64,000 bases of DNA from Gp1-AA145 sp963757135 (GCA_963757135.1 CAVWQE010000001.1:1-64000); one strand, 5' to 3'. Shown: positions 34,354 to 43,543, numbered from the stretch's first letter. A program made the numbers and translations. Notes: a model not told the origin generated them from the sequence alone.

Positions 34354-35076
34354 ATGAATTTCAGCAGAGAAACGAAAGTGAAGGATATTGCTCTGTTCAA
34401 CCCGGCAGCCCGCCAAGTACTGGAGGACGTAGGACTCGATTATTGTTGCGGCGGCGGCAAGACTCTCGATGAGGCGTGCCTTCACGCGGATGTCTCGCCG
34501 GATGAAATACTGAACCGACTTCGCGAGAACAGCAGAAACATCACTCCCGAGGACCAGAACTGGATAGCAATGCCACTTTCTGAGTTAACACGACACATTC
34601 GTGAGAAGCACCACCATTACGTCCGGGAAGCGATTCATCACACCCAACCCTTATTGGGCAAAGTGATCTCAAAACACGCTACCAATCACGCGGAGCTTGA
34701 CAAAATCGGACAGCTATTCACCGAAGTGAGCAAGGAGATGATCATGCACATGCAAAAAGAAGAGCAGGTGCTATTTCCCTACATAGATGCGTAGGAAAGT
34801 GCGGCCAGTACGCGCGAGGCGGTTGAACTGCCTTTCTTTCAAACCGTAAAGAACCCGATTCACACGATGATGAAGGACCACGATGCCGCGGGAAATTTAG
34901 TAAGGCAAATCCGAGAATTGACCTCGGACTACACAGCTCCTGCCGGCTCCTGCAACAGCTTCAACGCACTGTACGAAGCTCTGCGTGAATTTGAAATGGA
35001 TCTTCATCAGCACGTACATCTGGAGAATAATGTTCTTTTCCCTCGTGCAGTAGAAATGGAGAGCGCTGCGGTATGA
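34354..35076 (+). pseudogene. ytfE: RIC/ScdA/YtfE di-iron repair protein, split by an in-frame TAG
   Basis: The first 146 codons hold the DUF542 part (VKDIALFNPAARQVLEDVGL, YCCGGGKTLDEAC) and a hemerythrin-like di-iron region (HHHYVREAIHHT, KEEQVLFPYIDA). A TAG at 34792-34794 stops it. The same frame continues after it as ESAASTREAVELPF and MMKDHDAAGNLVRQIREL, then HVHLENNVLFPRAVEME, which completes the hemerythrin domain with further His and Glu ligands. Repair of iron-sulfur clusters after nitric oxide or oxidative damage is the family role. The lesion is a point change (probably TTG or another codon to TAG), not an indel. A short form might fold, but lacks metal ligands. Confidence 0.72.
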
Positions 35077-35100
35077 GCGTGGAGGCTTCCCGGAGGAACT

Positions 35101-36768
35101 ATGGTTCATTTCGATGAGGCGCACAGAGCGGTTCACTATCCATCCGATCGCCGATTTCGCATTTGGATTCGCCCATCGATTTTGATAGGAATTGGTTGTG
35201 CGATCGTTGGTGTAATCGCAGCCGCATGGATCGAAGTTGCTGTCGCTGGAATGCCGAAGGTTCCGGCGGTTCCCCAGATCTACCCAAATAATTTTTCTGG
35301 GCCGCACGGATTTCCTGTCTGGGTGCGCTACTGTCACTTCTTCAATTTTCTTTTCGTGATGATGCTCATCAGGAGTGGCCTGTCAATCCTGGTGGACCAT
35401 CCACGCCTTTATTTCAATGACGGCTGCACTCCGGGGAGCGAATGGATACGGTTTACACCGCTGAAGGTCCCGCGCGATCGCTTGTGGACCGCGAAAGATG
35501 ATGCCCGCTATATTTCGCCGATCGTTGGTACTCCCGGCTACCGGCACACAATTGGCCTTGCACGGGTGTGGCACTTCATCAATGTCCACGGCTTCATCAT
35601 CACTGGCATTATCTTCATCGGCATGCTTTTCGATACTGAACAATGGCGGCGTATCGTGCCGACATCGCCGCTCGTGCTCTTACAAGGCTGGAACACTTTC
35701 GTACACTACGCAACATTTCATTTGCCGCCAGAGCCGAACGGCTTTTATGGCTACAACGCACTGCAGCAGATTGCGTATTTCACAGTCGTGTTCGTATTCG
35801 GCCCGCTTGCCATCGCCACCGGGATTGCCATGTCGCCGGCAGTGGTGAACCGGTTTCCCTGGTATGCGCGGCTTTTCGGCGGCAGGCAATCTGCTCGTTC
35901 CATTCACTTCCTCACCATGTTCAGCTTCCTGGCGTTTCTGGTGGTGCACGTGACCCTGATCGTGATGACAGGATTCGTGCGAAACATGAACCATATTGTG
36001 ATGGGCACCGATAATCAGGGCCATTTAGGAATGTATCTGGGATTTGTGGGCATAGCGGTTGTCGTTCTCACGTGGGTCATCGCGCACTACACTTCGTGGC
36101 ACCATCCACGTGGACTGCAGCACGCGCTTAAGTCCGTGACTTATCCCATGCAGCTTCTTACTCTGAATCGCCTGGCCCCGCAACAGAAGTACAGTGAAGC
36201 ACAGATATCGCCATACTTCTGGCCGAATGGAAAACTTCCGATTCGTCAGGACTGGAAGGAATTGGCCGAAGGCCAGTTTGACAACTTCCGGCTCAAGGTT
36301 GGTGGACTCGTGCAAAAGCCGGTTGAACTATCTCTGGCTGAATTGGAGCGTCTGGGTGAAATCGAACACATCACCATGCATCACTGCATTCAGGGATGGA
36401 GCGGCGTCGCCAAATGGGGTGGGATTCCGATGAGGACCCTAATTGACCTTGTAAAGCCAAAGCCGGAGGCCAGAGTTGTAGCTTTCTTCTCGTTTGGCCC
36501 AGCTCTTTACGGTGGCGCCTATTACGACACGCAAAGCTTGGAAAACGTACTCAAGCCTCAGTGTCTTCTCGCCTCGCGAATGAACGGACAAAGGCTTCCG
36601 GAGGTATATGGAGCGCCGTTGCGGTTGCGGGTTGAGAATCAGCTTGGCTACAAGATGGTCAAATGGATTGAACGTATCGAGTTCATTGAATCGGAAAAAA
36701 CTCTCGGTAAAGGAGAAGGCGGCAAAAACGAAGACGATGAATACTTCGACTTGTTGCCCAATATCTGA
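35101..36768 (+). CDS. Fusion of cytochrome b561-like domain and sulfite-oxidase-type molybdopterin domain
   Basis: The first 330 residues form a membrane cytochrome b with about five helices and several His (VRYCHFFNFLF, WHFINVHGFIIT, FVHYATFH, HYTSWHH), consistent with heme binding. From about 375 an oxidoreductase molybdopterin-binding domain follows. HHCIQGWSGVAKWGG holds the Cys that would bind molybdenum; WSGVAKWGGIP and YGAPLRLRVENQLGYKMVKWI are further hallmarks. Sulfite, nitrite or other oxo-anion chemistry on the cytoplasmic or periplasmic side is possible. It follows ric by 24 bases and precedes HPP by overlap (36768), so it belongs to the same operon. It is intact. Confidence 0.75.
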   Translation: MVHFDEAHRAVHYPSDRRFRIWIRPSILIGIGCAIVGVIAAAWIEVAVAGMPKVPAVPQIYPNNFSGPHGFPVWVRYCHFFNFLFVMMLIRSGLSILVDHPRLYFNDGCTPGSEWIRFTPLKVPRDRLWTAKDDARYISPIVGTPGYRHTIGLARVWHFINVHGFIITGIIFIGMLFDTEQWRRIVPTSPLVLLQGWNTFVHYATFHLPPEPNGFYGYNALQQIAYFTVVFVFGPLAIATGIAMSPAVVNRFPWYARLFGGRQSARSIHFLTMFSFLAFLVVHVTLIVMTGFVRNMNHIVMGTDNQGHLGMYLGFVGIAVVVLTWVIAHYTSWHHPRGLQHALKSVTYPMQLLTLNRLAPQQKYSEAQISPYFWPNGKLPIRQDWKELAEGQFDNFRLKVGGLVQKPVELSLAELERLGEIEHITMHHCIQGWSGVAKWGGIPMRTLIDLVKPKPEARVVAFFSFGPALYGGAYYDTQSLENVLKPQCLLASRMNGQRLPEVYGAPLRLRVENQLGYKMVKWIERIEFIESEKTLGKGEGGKNEDDEYFDLLPNI

Positions 36769-37403
36769 TGCGGAAGCCCGCTTCCATTTCTTCGGAACGC
36801 GCAGGCACAGATCACATCCTTTCCTTGCTTCGGCGTCTTCGGCTGAATTGGCTGCTGCAGCGTTTTCCGGAAAAGCTCGTCCGTTCAGTCTATGTGTTCG
36901 TGAACGGTTTCATCACGATTGCTGTGCTTGCTCTGCTGGCCCTCGTGACCCGCAACCCATTCGTGTTTCCGTCGCTTGGTCCGACTGCGTACCTGCTGTT
37001 CTTCTCTCCACTCGGAAAAACTTCAAGTCCGCGCAATACCATCCTCGGTCATGCTATCGGGCTCGCGTGCGGGTATGGGGCATTTGTTCTCACAGGGGCC
37101 GGAGCACTGCCGTTCGGAGCCCATCAAGGCATTTTCTGGCCGCGAATTTTGGCCGCCGCCCTCTCCCTATCTTTCACGGGCGCTTTGATGGTTCTCCTCG
37201 ATGTCAGTCATCCACCTGCCGGCGCTACTACTCTCATTGTTTCGCTCGGGATTATTTCGAAGCCGCTAGAACTCGTGATCATCGAAGTCGCGGTCTTCCT
37301 TCTTGTTGCGCAAGCTCTCGCGATCAACCGCTTGGCTGGCTTGCCGTATCCCTGGTGGAACGCCGTAGCCTTGTCCGACAAATTGGAGGACAGCCCTGAG
37401 TAA
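36768..37403 (+). CDS. HPP family membrane protein
   Basis: The 211-residue protein has about four or five transmembrane helices and the HPP signature: FVFPSLGPTAYLLFFSPLG, then LDVSHPPAGATTLIVSLG. In the HPP motif, S-H-P-P-A-G-A-T is intact. Some members are nitrite/nitrate transport-associated in chloroplasts and cyanobacteria; others are unknown. It overlaps the preceding molybdopterin gene by one base and so is translationally coupled to it. The context (ric, NnrS-like) points to nitrogen-oxide stress, but transport is inferred. Confidence 0.78.
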   Translation: MRKPASISSERAGTDHILSLLRRLRLNWLLQRFPEKLVRSVYVFVNGFITIAVLALLALVTRNPFVFPSLGPTAYLLFFSPLGKTSSPRNTILGHAIGLACGYGAFVLTGAGALPFGAHQGIFWPRILAAALSLSFTGALMVLLDVSHPPAGATTLIVSLGIISKPLELVIIEVAVFLLVAQALAINRLAGLPYPWWNAVALSDKLEDSPE

Positions 37404-37440
37404 CCGCCTTGTCAAGCTCGACGACGACACAAAATCCATC

Positions 37441-39167
37441 ATGGATCGCGCCATTGCGCGCGAGCACTCACTCTCGCGTCTATTGACGACATACATCGTG
37501 ACCGGAGTGATCTTCATGCTCTTGCCGGGCACATTCCTTGGTGTGTGGAACCTGATCAAGATCAGCAGTCGCGAGGCGGCGGAATCCATCTCGCCGGCTT
37601 GGATTCAGGCGCATGGCCACGCCCAACTGTTTGGTTGGGTAGGAACCTTTATTTTAGGAATCGGTTTTTACTCTATTCCCAAACTGCGAAAGCTCAAGCC
37701 GTTTGCTCTTTGGGAAGCATGGACGTGTTGGGGGCTGTGGACCATCGGCGTACTCATCCGCTGGCTTTCGACCATTTATCCGTGGCACTGGCGCGTCCTT
37801 GTGCCCTTATCCGCGGTGATGGAACTCGTTGCATTCTTGATCTTCTTTGGTGCGGTTGCGAGCCATCGGTCTGCAGCACGTACGCCCAAACCTTGGGAAG
37901 CGTGGATCTTTGTCGTGATCACCGCCAGCTTGGGGCTGTTGGCTTCACTGGTGCTGAACTTATCGGCTTGTATCCAACTTGCTCTGAGTTCGAATTCTCC
38001 CGCATTCCCGCACGAGTTCGATCAAAGCTATCTGCTCGTTTCCACTTGGGGGTTCCTTGTGCCGATGGTGTGGAGTTTCAGCTCTCGCTGGCTGACCGTG
38101 TTCATGGGGCTGCGTCCTCTGCGGAATGTGCTTCTCCTTGTCGCGCTGTCACTCAATACGGCCGGTGTGCTGGCTGGATTCATCGAGCACTTTTTTGTGG
38201 CAGGCGTGTTGTTATTGGCAGGAGCGGTAACAGCCATCGCAGCAATCCGCTTCTTTGAACCTGCGGCCAAAGCAGCAAAGACGATAAATGTTCATAGAAG
38301 TTTCCCGGTATTTATCCGCATGGCTTACGGCTGGCTGTTGATCGCCGCGGCCCTTGGCATTTGCGCGTCACCATGAATGAAGCGCCGGGACTCTGGGGAG
38401 CGTCACGACATGCACTCACAGTAGGCTTTATCGCGGCGATGATTTTTTGTGTCGGCCAAAGAGTCCTGCCGTCATTTTGTGGCATGCGCATCTTGTGGAG
38501 CACGAGGTTGATGTTGGTGATGCTAGTCCTGCTGATGACCGGCTGCACACTGCGCGTTGTGTCCGAGTTGCTCGCTTATCAGGATTATGCGAGGTGGGCC
38601 TGGAATGTGCTGCCGGGTTCCGCCTTGATCGAGCTGACAGCGGTGGCATTGTTTGCGATCAATCTGATTATGACATTTGCGCGTCTGCCCATGGTGTTTT
38701 GGATTGCTTGCCCCGCGTTCCAAGGCGCGAACATGGGCAGCTGTGTTCATGCTCCTAAGACAGAAGCGGCGACCGCATCCTCCTCGGTTGAACTGGAGAT
38801 GGCTTCGTCTCAAGAGTTTCGGAATCGATCCTCTCTTAGACAGCCTTGGCAAACCGATGTACTGGGTTGGCCGGCGAGAACCGATGAATCCTGCTTGATC
38901 CCCCCAGGCCCCCTAACCGTATTCGGCCTATTTTCTCAGGTCAGATCACTAGAAACCGAGTCGAGCTTGTTCAACATTAAACTCAGAGCACCGCTCCGGC
39001 AAACCCAATTTCCCGCTTTTGACTTGAGACCCTCTTCCTGGCAACAGCTTAGTGTATTGGTGAAATCGTGTTTTGAATTTCCTATACATCAAGGAATCCA
39101 GTCCCGGCCACGCCAGCCGAGCCGGAGACTAAGAGCAACTGCGCCGCTGCCGGGGTTTGGCCGGTAG
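37441..39167 (+). pseudogene. NnrS-like multispanning protein with a frameshift
   Basis: The first frame (37441-38376) has about eight hydrophobic helices: PAWIQAHGHAQLFGWVGTFI with the heme-ligand-like His pair, and ILGIGFYSIPKLRKL. It ends after LLIAAALGICASP. The match continues in another frame from 38361: LWGASRHALTVGFIAAMIF, GQRVLPSF and CGMRILW, then WNVLPGSALIELTAVALFAINL. NnrS proteins relieve nitric oxide toxicity by removing NO from iron complexes. The join lies at 38355-38380. The conserved part ends near 38720; the remaining residues to the stop at 39167 are not typical and may reflect a second lesion. Confidence 0.65.
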
Positions 39168-39235
39168 AGGTCGTTGCAGAGGTCAGATTCAACTGGTTGT
39201 TGAGGGTATCAACCGACTGCACCGTAACGCTGCGG

Positions 39236-39580
39236 CTAGTGTGCCTGAGTTTCTGTTTCGCCTAGCAGTATCCCAGTGTCGACAGCGCTCTCTGGGCAGC
39301 TGCCAATGGAAATGTTCGACGGTTTTGAGGGTGCTTTCGTCCTCTCACGGAGACGCGCCCTCTTGTTGTATCGCTCCCGAGACCCCTCCTTGAACTTTTC
39401 TTGCGCTTCCGCCCCGGACTTCAATAGGCTTTTCCGTAAAGCTAGATATGCCTTCATTTCGCTTAGGGTCTTAAGATCATCGTGCCGTTCGCAGGTTTTG
39501 AAAAAACCATTACTTGCCGCACAACCGCACTCTTCTTCCAGCACGACGTGCCCATCATCCGTTACAGATTCATGTCGCAT
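39236..39580 (-). CDS. Small Cys-containing protein of unknown function
   Basis: A GGAGGGC site six bases before the ATG at 39580 supports the start. The N-terminal half reads MRHESVTDDGHVVLEEECGC, then CERHDDLKTLSEMKAYLALR, with four Cys (C18, C20, C30 and one later) and an amphipathic helix. The C-terminal half is basic and less ordered; it may be read past a lesion. I recognise no family. The possible cytoplasmic location comes from the absence of a signal peptide. Downstream of the NnrS-like gene on the opposite strand. Confidence 0.42.
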   Translation of the reverse strand: MRHESVTDDGHVVLEEECGCAASNGFFKTCERHDDLKTLSEMKAYLALRKSLLKSGAEAQEKFKEGSRERYNKRARLRERTKAPSKPSNISIGSCPESAVDTGILLGETETQAH

Positions 39581-39659
39581 TGAATGCCCTCCCCTGCCGA
39601 TGGATAAGTCGGAACACGATTGCGAAGCTCTCTGAGACCTCCGGGAAAGTTGCTGGCAC

Positions 39660-39779
39660 TCACGCCCGGGTGATCACAGTCATTACGAACAGGACCATTG
39701 ATACAAATATCACCGCGCCAAAAACCAGCAGCACAATTTCGCTAAGCAGATCAGGGCTCATTAACTCTTCGCGATGCAT
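39660..39779 (-). CDS. Single-helix membrane microprotein (39 residues)
   Basis: Read on the minus strand, a 39-residue protein starts MHREELMSPDLLSEIVLLVF and ends in GAVIFVSMVLFVMTVITRA. One hydrophobic helix of about 22 residues follows a short acidic N-terminus. GGAG lies five bases before the ATG. It is too short for common gene finders. It is 45 bases downstream of the three-repeat protein gene on the same strand and could be part of the same unit. The function is unknown. Confidence 0.45.
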   Translation of the reverse strand: MHREELMSPDLLSEIVLLVFGAVIFVSMVLFVMTVITRA

Positions 39780-39824
39780 TTCAACTCCGGCTTACCAGCG
39801 TCACAACAGCGTTTGCGCTCCCAA

Positions 39825-40610
39825 TCAATCATTGCCATTCAACATATTCACGACATCTTCATAAGACGCATTGTTCGGCACGTTGTGGTCTGCCATCACT
39901 TTCCGCATACGCTCTTCCATACTCGCAACCTGTTCCCGATTATTGGTCCGTTTGTAATCCTGCCAACGCGCGTAGTAGCTGCGAAAATCACTCGCGTCTC
40001 TGCCTGAGAAACGTGGAATGTTCGGCTGGCTATACCTTCCAGCTGACTCGGACGCGATCTGGGAGAATTGCACGCTCAGAGGAATCGAGTTGCGGCCCAT
40101 TAAATCCCGCATGCGCTCTTCCATGCTGCCTGTCTCGCTGCGATTACCGGTTCGTCTCGCCGTCAACCAGCGCGAGTAATAGCTGTCGAACCGTTGCTGG
40201 TCTTCGACTGTTAAGTGGTTCTGCCCTCGACGTGCGCGATCCCCCTGCATTTGCCCATGCTCATCGCCATCATCGCGAGCGCGATAACGCCCGTTGGCGT
40301 TACTGTTAGAGGCAATCTGATCGAACGACACGTCGGACGGGATGTCGTAATGGGACATCACATCTCGCATACGCTCTTCCATGGCGTTTCGATTCGCTGC
40401 GTCGTTAGTTTGGGTGTAATTCAACCAACGCGAGTAATAACTATCAAACCGGCCTTGGTCTTCGGTGGACAAGCGACCTTGCCACCGATCATGCGACGCG
40501 CCGTAACTCTGGTTCGGACTTCGGTCATCATCGGAACGCTGACTCTGCGCGGCAGAGGACATCGGCAAAAGAAAAAAAACCACTACTAAAGCTCTGAGAA
40601 CAATTTTCAT
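39825..40610 (-). CDS. Exported protein with three tandem RFDSYYSRW repeats
   Basis: The Met at 40610 follows AAGGAGCGCT and starts a clear signal peptide (MKIVLRALVVVFFLLPMSSA). The mature part has three repeats of about 60-65 residues. Each has a core like (R/D)F(D/R)SYYSRW, a spacer of about ten residues and MEERMRDVMSHYDIPSDVSF. They differ by substitutions and by short insertions (one is YARWQDYKRTNN...KVMADHNVPNN). I recognise no named family. The protein is probably periplasmic or surface-attached. Signal peptide, repeat pattern and strong ribosome site make the gene convincing. Confidence 0.65.
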   Translation of the reverse strand: MKIVLRALVVVFFLLPMSSAAQSQRSDDDRSPNQSYGASHDRWQGRLSTEDQGRFDSYYSRWLNYTQTNDAANRNAMEERMRDVMSHYDIPSDVSFDQIASNSNANGRYRARDDGDEHGQMQGDRARRGQNHLTVEDQQRFDSYYSRWLTARRTGNRSETGSMEERMRDLMGRNSIPLSVQFSQIASESAGRYSQPNIPRFSGRDASDFRSYYARWQDYKRTNNREQVASMEERMRKVMADHNVPNNASYEDVVNMLNGND

Positions 40611-41015
40611 AGCGCTCCTTATTCTTTCCGGAAAAGTTGGGGCTGTCTGGACGAAGTCTCGACGAGCCCCTTCCTCAAGAATGTAGGTAGGCCGTCTGGT
40701 TTGGCGGAGAAACTGCTTTCCTGAGCCGCTTACAGAATCGCTTACTCCCCTCCGGAATACTGTGCAGAATGGCTCACTTTCAATAAAGCTCACATGAGAG
40801 CTGCGCTCACTTGGGTCACAACACGGCTACGGAAAAAGTTCCTGTTGTACTGGCTCGACATAGGCCGCGTTTTTGCCTGCCCTCGCGCATCGTAGAGCGC
40901 AGCGCAGTGCATTTTCGGCTTCCGTTTCAGCCAGAGGCGGACCGTCAGGGCGACGTGACTGCAAATATTGGCTGCGGAATCCGCACCAGCGTTAGAATCG
41001 GGAAAGCATCAGCGA

Positions 41016-41943
41016 ATGAGAACGTTCGAGGTGAGGGTGATCGCTACGGGCAAAAAGGCAGCATGGCTGACCATCAAGCGATCACTCATAACCATCTACA
41101 ACGATGTTTATGACGAACACCTCTTCGTATTCGCCGCCGGACTGTCGTACTATTTCGTGCTCTCGCTATTTCCGCTGCTGGTTTCAATGGCAGCGCTGCT
41201 AGGGTATGTGCCCATTCCTCACTTGTTTGAGGGTCTTCTAGCCCTAATGGCACGGCTGGTACCGGGGGATGGATGAGCTTGGTGCGCAACATCGTGTCTG
41301 ATGTCAGTCACAAACACACGCACTTTCTCACCCTCGGGCTGGTGTTCACAATCTGGACAGCTTCCAGCGGATTTGCTGCGCTAATCGACGGCCTTGACCT
41401 CGTTTATCGTGTCCGTGAAACCCGCCCGGTATGGAAGACTCGACCGCTTGCGCTAGGACTGACCTTGCTTGCGGGATCGCTGTTGGTCGTTGCTGTCGGG
41501 TTAATGGTCGAGGGGACGTACGTCGGGACTTGGTTTACAGGTGAATTTGACCTGAACCCAGCCGTACTTGCCACTTGGCGCATCTCCGGTGGGGCATAGC
41601 TGCAGCTTTTGCCGTGCTCGCGCTAGAACTGCTATACCATTTCGGACCAAATGTGAAGCAGCGCTTCCGCGATAGCCTTGCGGGCGCGATGGTTGCAGTT
41701 GCGGCATGGATTGGTTTGTCCTACCTGCTGGGTATTTACTTTCGACACTTCGAATCTCTGGATAAGACCTATGGGCCGCTAGGTGCTGCGATTGGCTTGT
41801 ACGTGTGGTTTTATTTGTCCGGTCTGGCCGTTCTGCTCGGCGGAGAAATCAATTTCCTGCTCGGCGAGCTGCGGCACCAAAGAGTTCGGCAGTCGTCCAC
41901 ACCGCCCTGTTCTGAGGTCAGTAGTCTGGATTCCGCAGCCTGA
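41016..41943 (+). pseudogene. YihY/UPF0761-type membrane protein with two frameshifts
   Basis: Three reading frames join into one YihY-type protein. The first (from ATG 41016) has LFVFAAGLSYYFVLSLFPLL and LLALMARLVPGD. The second (from 41273) has MSLVRNIVSDVS and TASSGFAALIDGLDLVYRVR. The third (from about 41590) has RWGIAAAFAVLALELLYHFG and TYGPLGAAIGLYVWFYLSGL. Each switch looks like loss of one base (41264-41273 and 41588-41592). YihY proteins are membrane proteins once misnamed ribonuclease BN. Two lesions in one gene suggest decay or a locally poor consensus. Confidence 0.72.
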
Positions 41944-42127
41944 GCTCATCCAACCAGAGCCATTCCTTTCAAGCTGGGTGTCGCCGCGTAAACGCACCGT
42001 GGCCAGCCCCGAACGAGCCATGAGCAGGTTGTGAACAAGCAGCGAATCCTAGAACGCGATCAAAGCGAGATTCGCGTGCTCAACCAAGTACAAGAACTAA
42101 TCAAAACCAATTTCACGTAGAAAAGAA

Positions 42128-42154
42128 AACCGGCAGGTTTCGCTCTGCCGGGTT
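42128..42154. terminator. Stem-loop downstream of the YihY remnant
   Basis: AACCGGCAG at 42128-42136 pairs with CTGCCGGGTT at 42145-42154 across an eight-base loop. No T-run follows. It is a plausible terminator or processing site. Confidence 0.4.
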
Positions 42155-42422
42155 CCGCTCCCCCGATACGTTGCACACGAAATGTTGGATCGGATGTGCT
42201 CGTCTTCGCGAAACCAGCGGTCGCCGAAACTCGTGTCCGGGTCTCGCTGCTTCCCAAATAAATGAAGCCGCCTATGCTGGAGAGAATAGAGCGGCTCACC
42301 TTAAAAGCGATTGAATGCATCGTATTGCCGAAGCGGAATACGGTGCTGTGCAATTTTGCTCAGACTCGTTTTTAAATCCAGAGTAGCTTGGGAAACTCGA
42401 ACCACAAAGAAGGCGGTCTCAC

Positions 42423-42575
42423 ATGACTACACAACCTAGTGATTGGCGTAATCTTGCTGAACAAGCCAGTAAAGAAACGGACCCATGCAAGCTGATTGAC
42501 GTTGTAATGGAACTCAATCAGGTACTCGAACGTGAAGAAAGTCAGCGGAATCGACGATACCGCGAAGCGGCATAA
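42423..42575 (+). CDS. Small charged protein of 50 residues (paralogue at 43052)
   Basis: The protein reads MTTQPSDWRNLAEQASKETD, then PCKLIDVVMELNQVLEREES and a basic tail. It is fully alpha-helical in pattern. The same design, WRNL...A...KEL-N-x-VL, recurs in the broken gene at 43052-43215, so the two are paralogues. I recall similar very short proteins in acidobacteria, with no known role. AAGAAGGCGGTCTCAC precedes the ATG, supporting the start. It lies in a plus-strand set of tiny genes. Confidence 0.6.
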   Translation: MTTQPSDWRNLAEQASKETDPCKLIDVVMELNQVLEREESQRNRRYREAA

Positions 42576-42579
42576 CGCA

Positions 42580-42744
42580 ATGACCATAGAAGCGGCATGC
42601 AAAACACAGGAACGTGCGAAATTGCTGGTGTTCCAATCCCGCACCTTAATCGAAACCACAAGCTCGTTAATCAGTGAGGCACGCCAGCTGATCGCGCAGA
42701 CAAGAGCGAGGAAACTTAACTTCCGAGCTGCCACGCGGCTTTAA
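42580..42744 (+). CDS. Small helical protein of 54 residues
   Basis: Starting at the ATG 42580, five bases after the preceding stop, it reads MTIEAACKTQERAKLLVFQS, then RTLIETTSSLISEARQLIAQ and a basic end. The spacing suggests translational coupling with the small gene before it. Predicted to be one long amphipathic helix. No family is recognised. It ends 18 bases before a short palindrome at 42762. Confidence 0.45.
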   Translation: MTIEAACKTQERAKLLVFQSRTLIETTSSLISEARQLIAQTRARKLNFRAATRL

Positions 42745-42761
42745 CCGCGCGGTATCCGTTC

Positions 42762-42777
42762 GCCGCTAGCGGCTTTT
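42762..42777 (+). terminator. Short palindrome followed by T4
   Basis: GCCGCTAGCGGC (42762-42773) is a perfect palindrome and is followed by TTTT. The 5-bp stem is short, so it is a weak intrinsic terminator candidate for the tiny genes upstream. Confidence 0.4.
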
Positions 42778-42801
42778 CGCGTCTCTGTGCAAAACTGTCT
42801 C

Positions 42802-42990
42802 ATGCCGAACCGCAGTCTACGAGTGGCTAAATGGTTAAGCCGGGTTCCGGCTCAAGGCGTTTGCACTTCGTGCGGTCGAATTTTCAAAGTCCCCATGACC
42901 GCTATGGTGCGGGTTTCTGATGCCCAAGAAAGTCTTCGTTTGCAATTCGCGGAACACAAATGCGCGGCTGCGAGCCATCCAAAGCGATGA
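42802..42990 (+). CDS. Small Cys-pair protein, zinc-finger-like
   Basis: From the ATG at 42802 it reads MPNRSLRVAKWLSRVPAQGV, then CTSCGRIFKVPMTAMVRVSD and LRLQFAEHKC. CxxC plus a later H-K-C fits a small zinc-binding fold (C2HC). Short proteins with this VCTSCxxxFKVP motif are familiar to me from acidobacteria. The role is unknown. It is on the plus strand after the terminator-like palindrome. Confidence 0.6.
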   Translation: MPNRSLRVAKWLSRVPAQGVCTSCGRIFKVPMTAMVRVSDAQESLRLQFAEHKCAAASHPKR

Positions 42991-43051
42991 TTCTGGACTG
43001 ACGAGATGAGCCTTTTATGGTAGAAACCACGATACGAGATACTCACCTTTT

Positions 43052-43215
43052 ATGCGAGGCGAGGAGCGCAAAATTGGCGCAATCTGTGCGACGCGGCCCT
43101 TAATGAGAAAAACCCTGACAAGTTTATGGAACTGGTGAAGGAATTGAATCGCGTACTGAACCAAAAGGAAGTACGGCTCCGGCAACAACGTGCGGACTGT
43201 CAGGGCGCGGCCTAA
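43052..43215 (+). pseudogene. Paralogue of the 42423 small protein, with a one-base deletion
   Basis: The ATG at 43052 gives MRGEERK and then leaves frame at the AAAA run (43070-43073). Adding one A gives NWRNLCDAALNEKNPDKFME and LVKELNRVLNQKE, closely like the 42423 protein, ending at 43215. In the actual frame after the lesion no start codon is present. This is either a decayed copy or another homopolymer error. Confidence 0.5.
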
Positions 43216-43241
43216 CTACCACGTGCTTTTCAGCGGCTTGG

Positions 43242-43478
43242 CTGAAATCCTCGCATTTCGCAGCTTTGCTCCTCCTGCTCCTTGCTTTTGTATCCCTGAT
43301 CATCTCGAGAACTTCCTTCGACGGTTTGGGTTTCTATATCGGGCCTCTTCTGGGCAGGCCCAAGTTCCCCAGAGGATCAGGCCGATTACAAGGGCTGCGA
43401 AGATTCGTATCTCCAATTCAGGTCTTCCCGCGCAATGCTCATCGTCAAGTTAGACGAGAGGTTCAATTGATCGCGTAG
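43242..43478 (+). CDS. Possible small membrane protein with a non-ATG start
   Basis: One frame encodes KSSHFAALLLLLLAFVSLII, then SRTSFDGLGFYIGPLLGRPK, a single hydrophobic helix and a short polar tail. The first in-frame codon able to start is CTG at 43242 or TTG at 43266; no ATG is near. There is no strong ribosome site. The pattern is suggestive only; the region may instead be non-coding. Confidence 0.25.
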   Translation: MKSSHFAALLLLLLAFVSLIISRTSFDGLGFYIGPLLGRPKFPRGSGRLQGLRRFVSPIQVFPRNAHRQVRREVQLIA

Positions 43479-43543
43479 ATTCCCAAAGGTGGGCAGAACT
43501 CGGTCAGCTCTCAGACCGCTAATGCTTCACGGTTTTTAAATCA

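Noticed and set aside
34354..35076. TAG in ric read through as pyrrolysine or suppressed
   Set aside because: No pyrrolysine machinery or suppressor context is seen; a point mutation is simpler.
36608..37399. Plus-strand frame overlapping the HPP gene
   Set aside because: It is a shifted reading of the molybdopterin and HPP genes, with scattered Arg/Ser composition.
42060..42353. Minus-strand frame between the YihY remnant and the small genes
   Set aside because: It crosses a hairpin, has no ribosome site and no recognisable composition.
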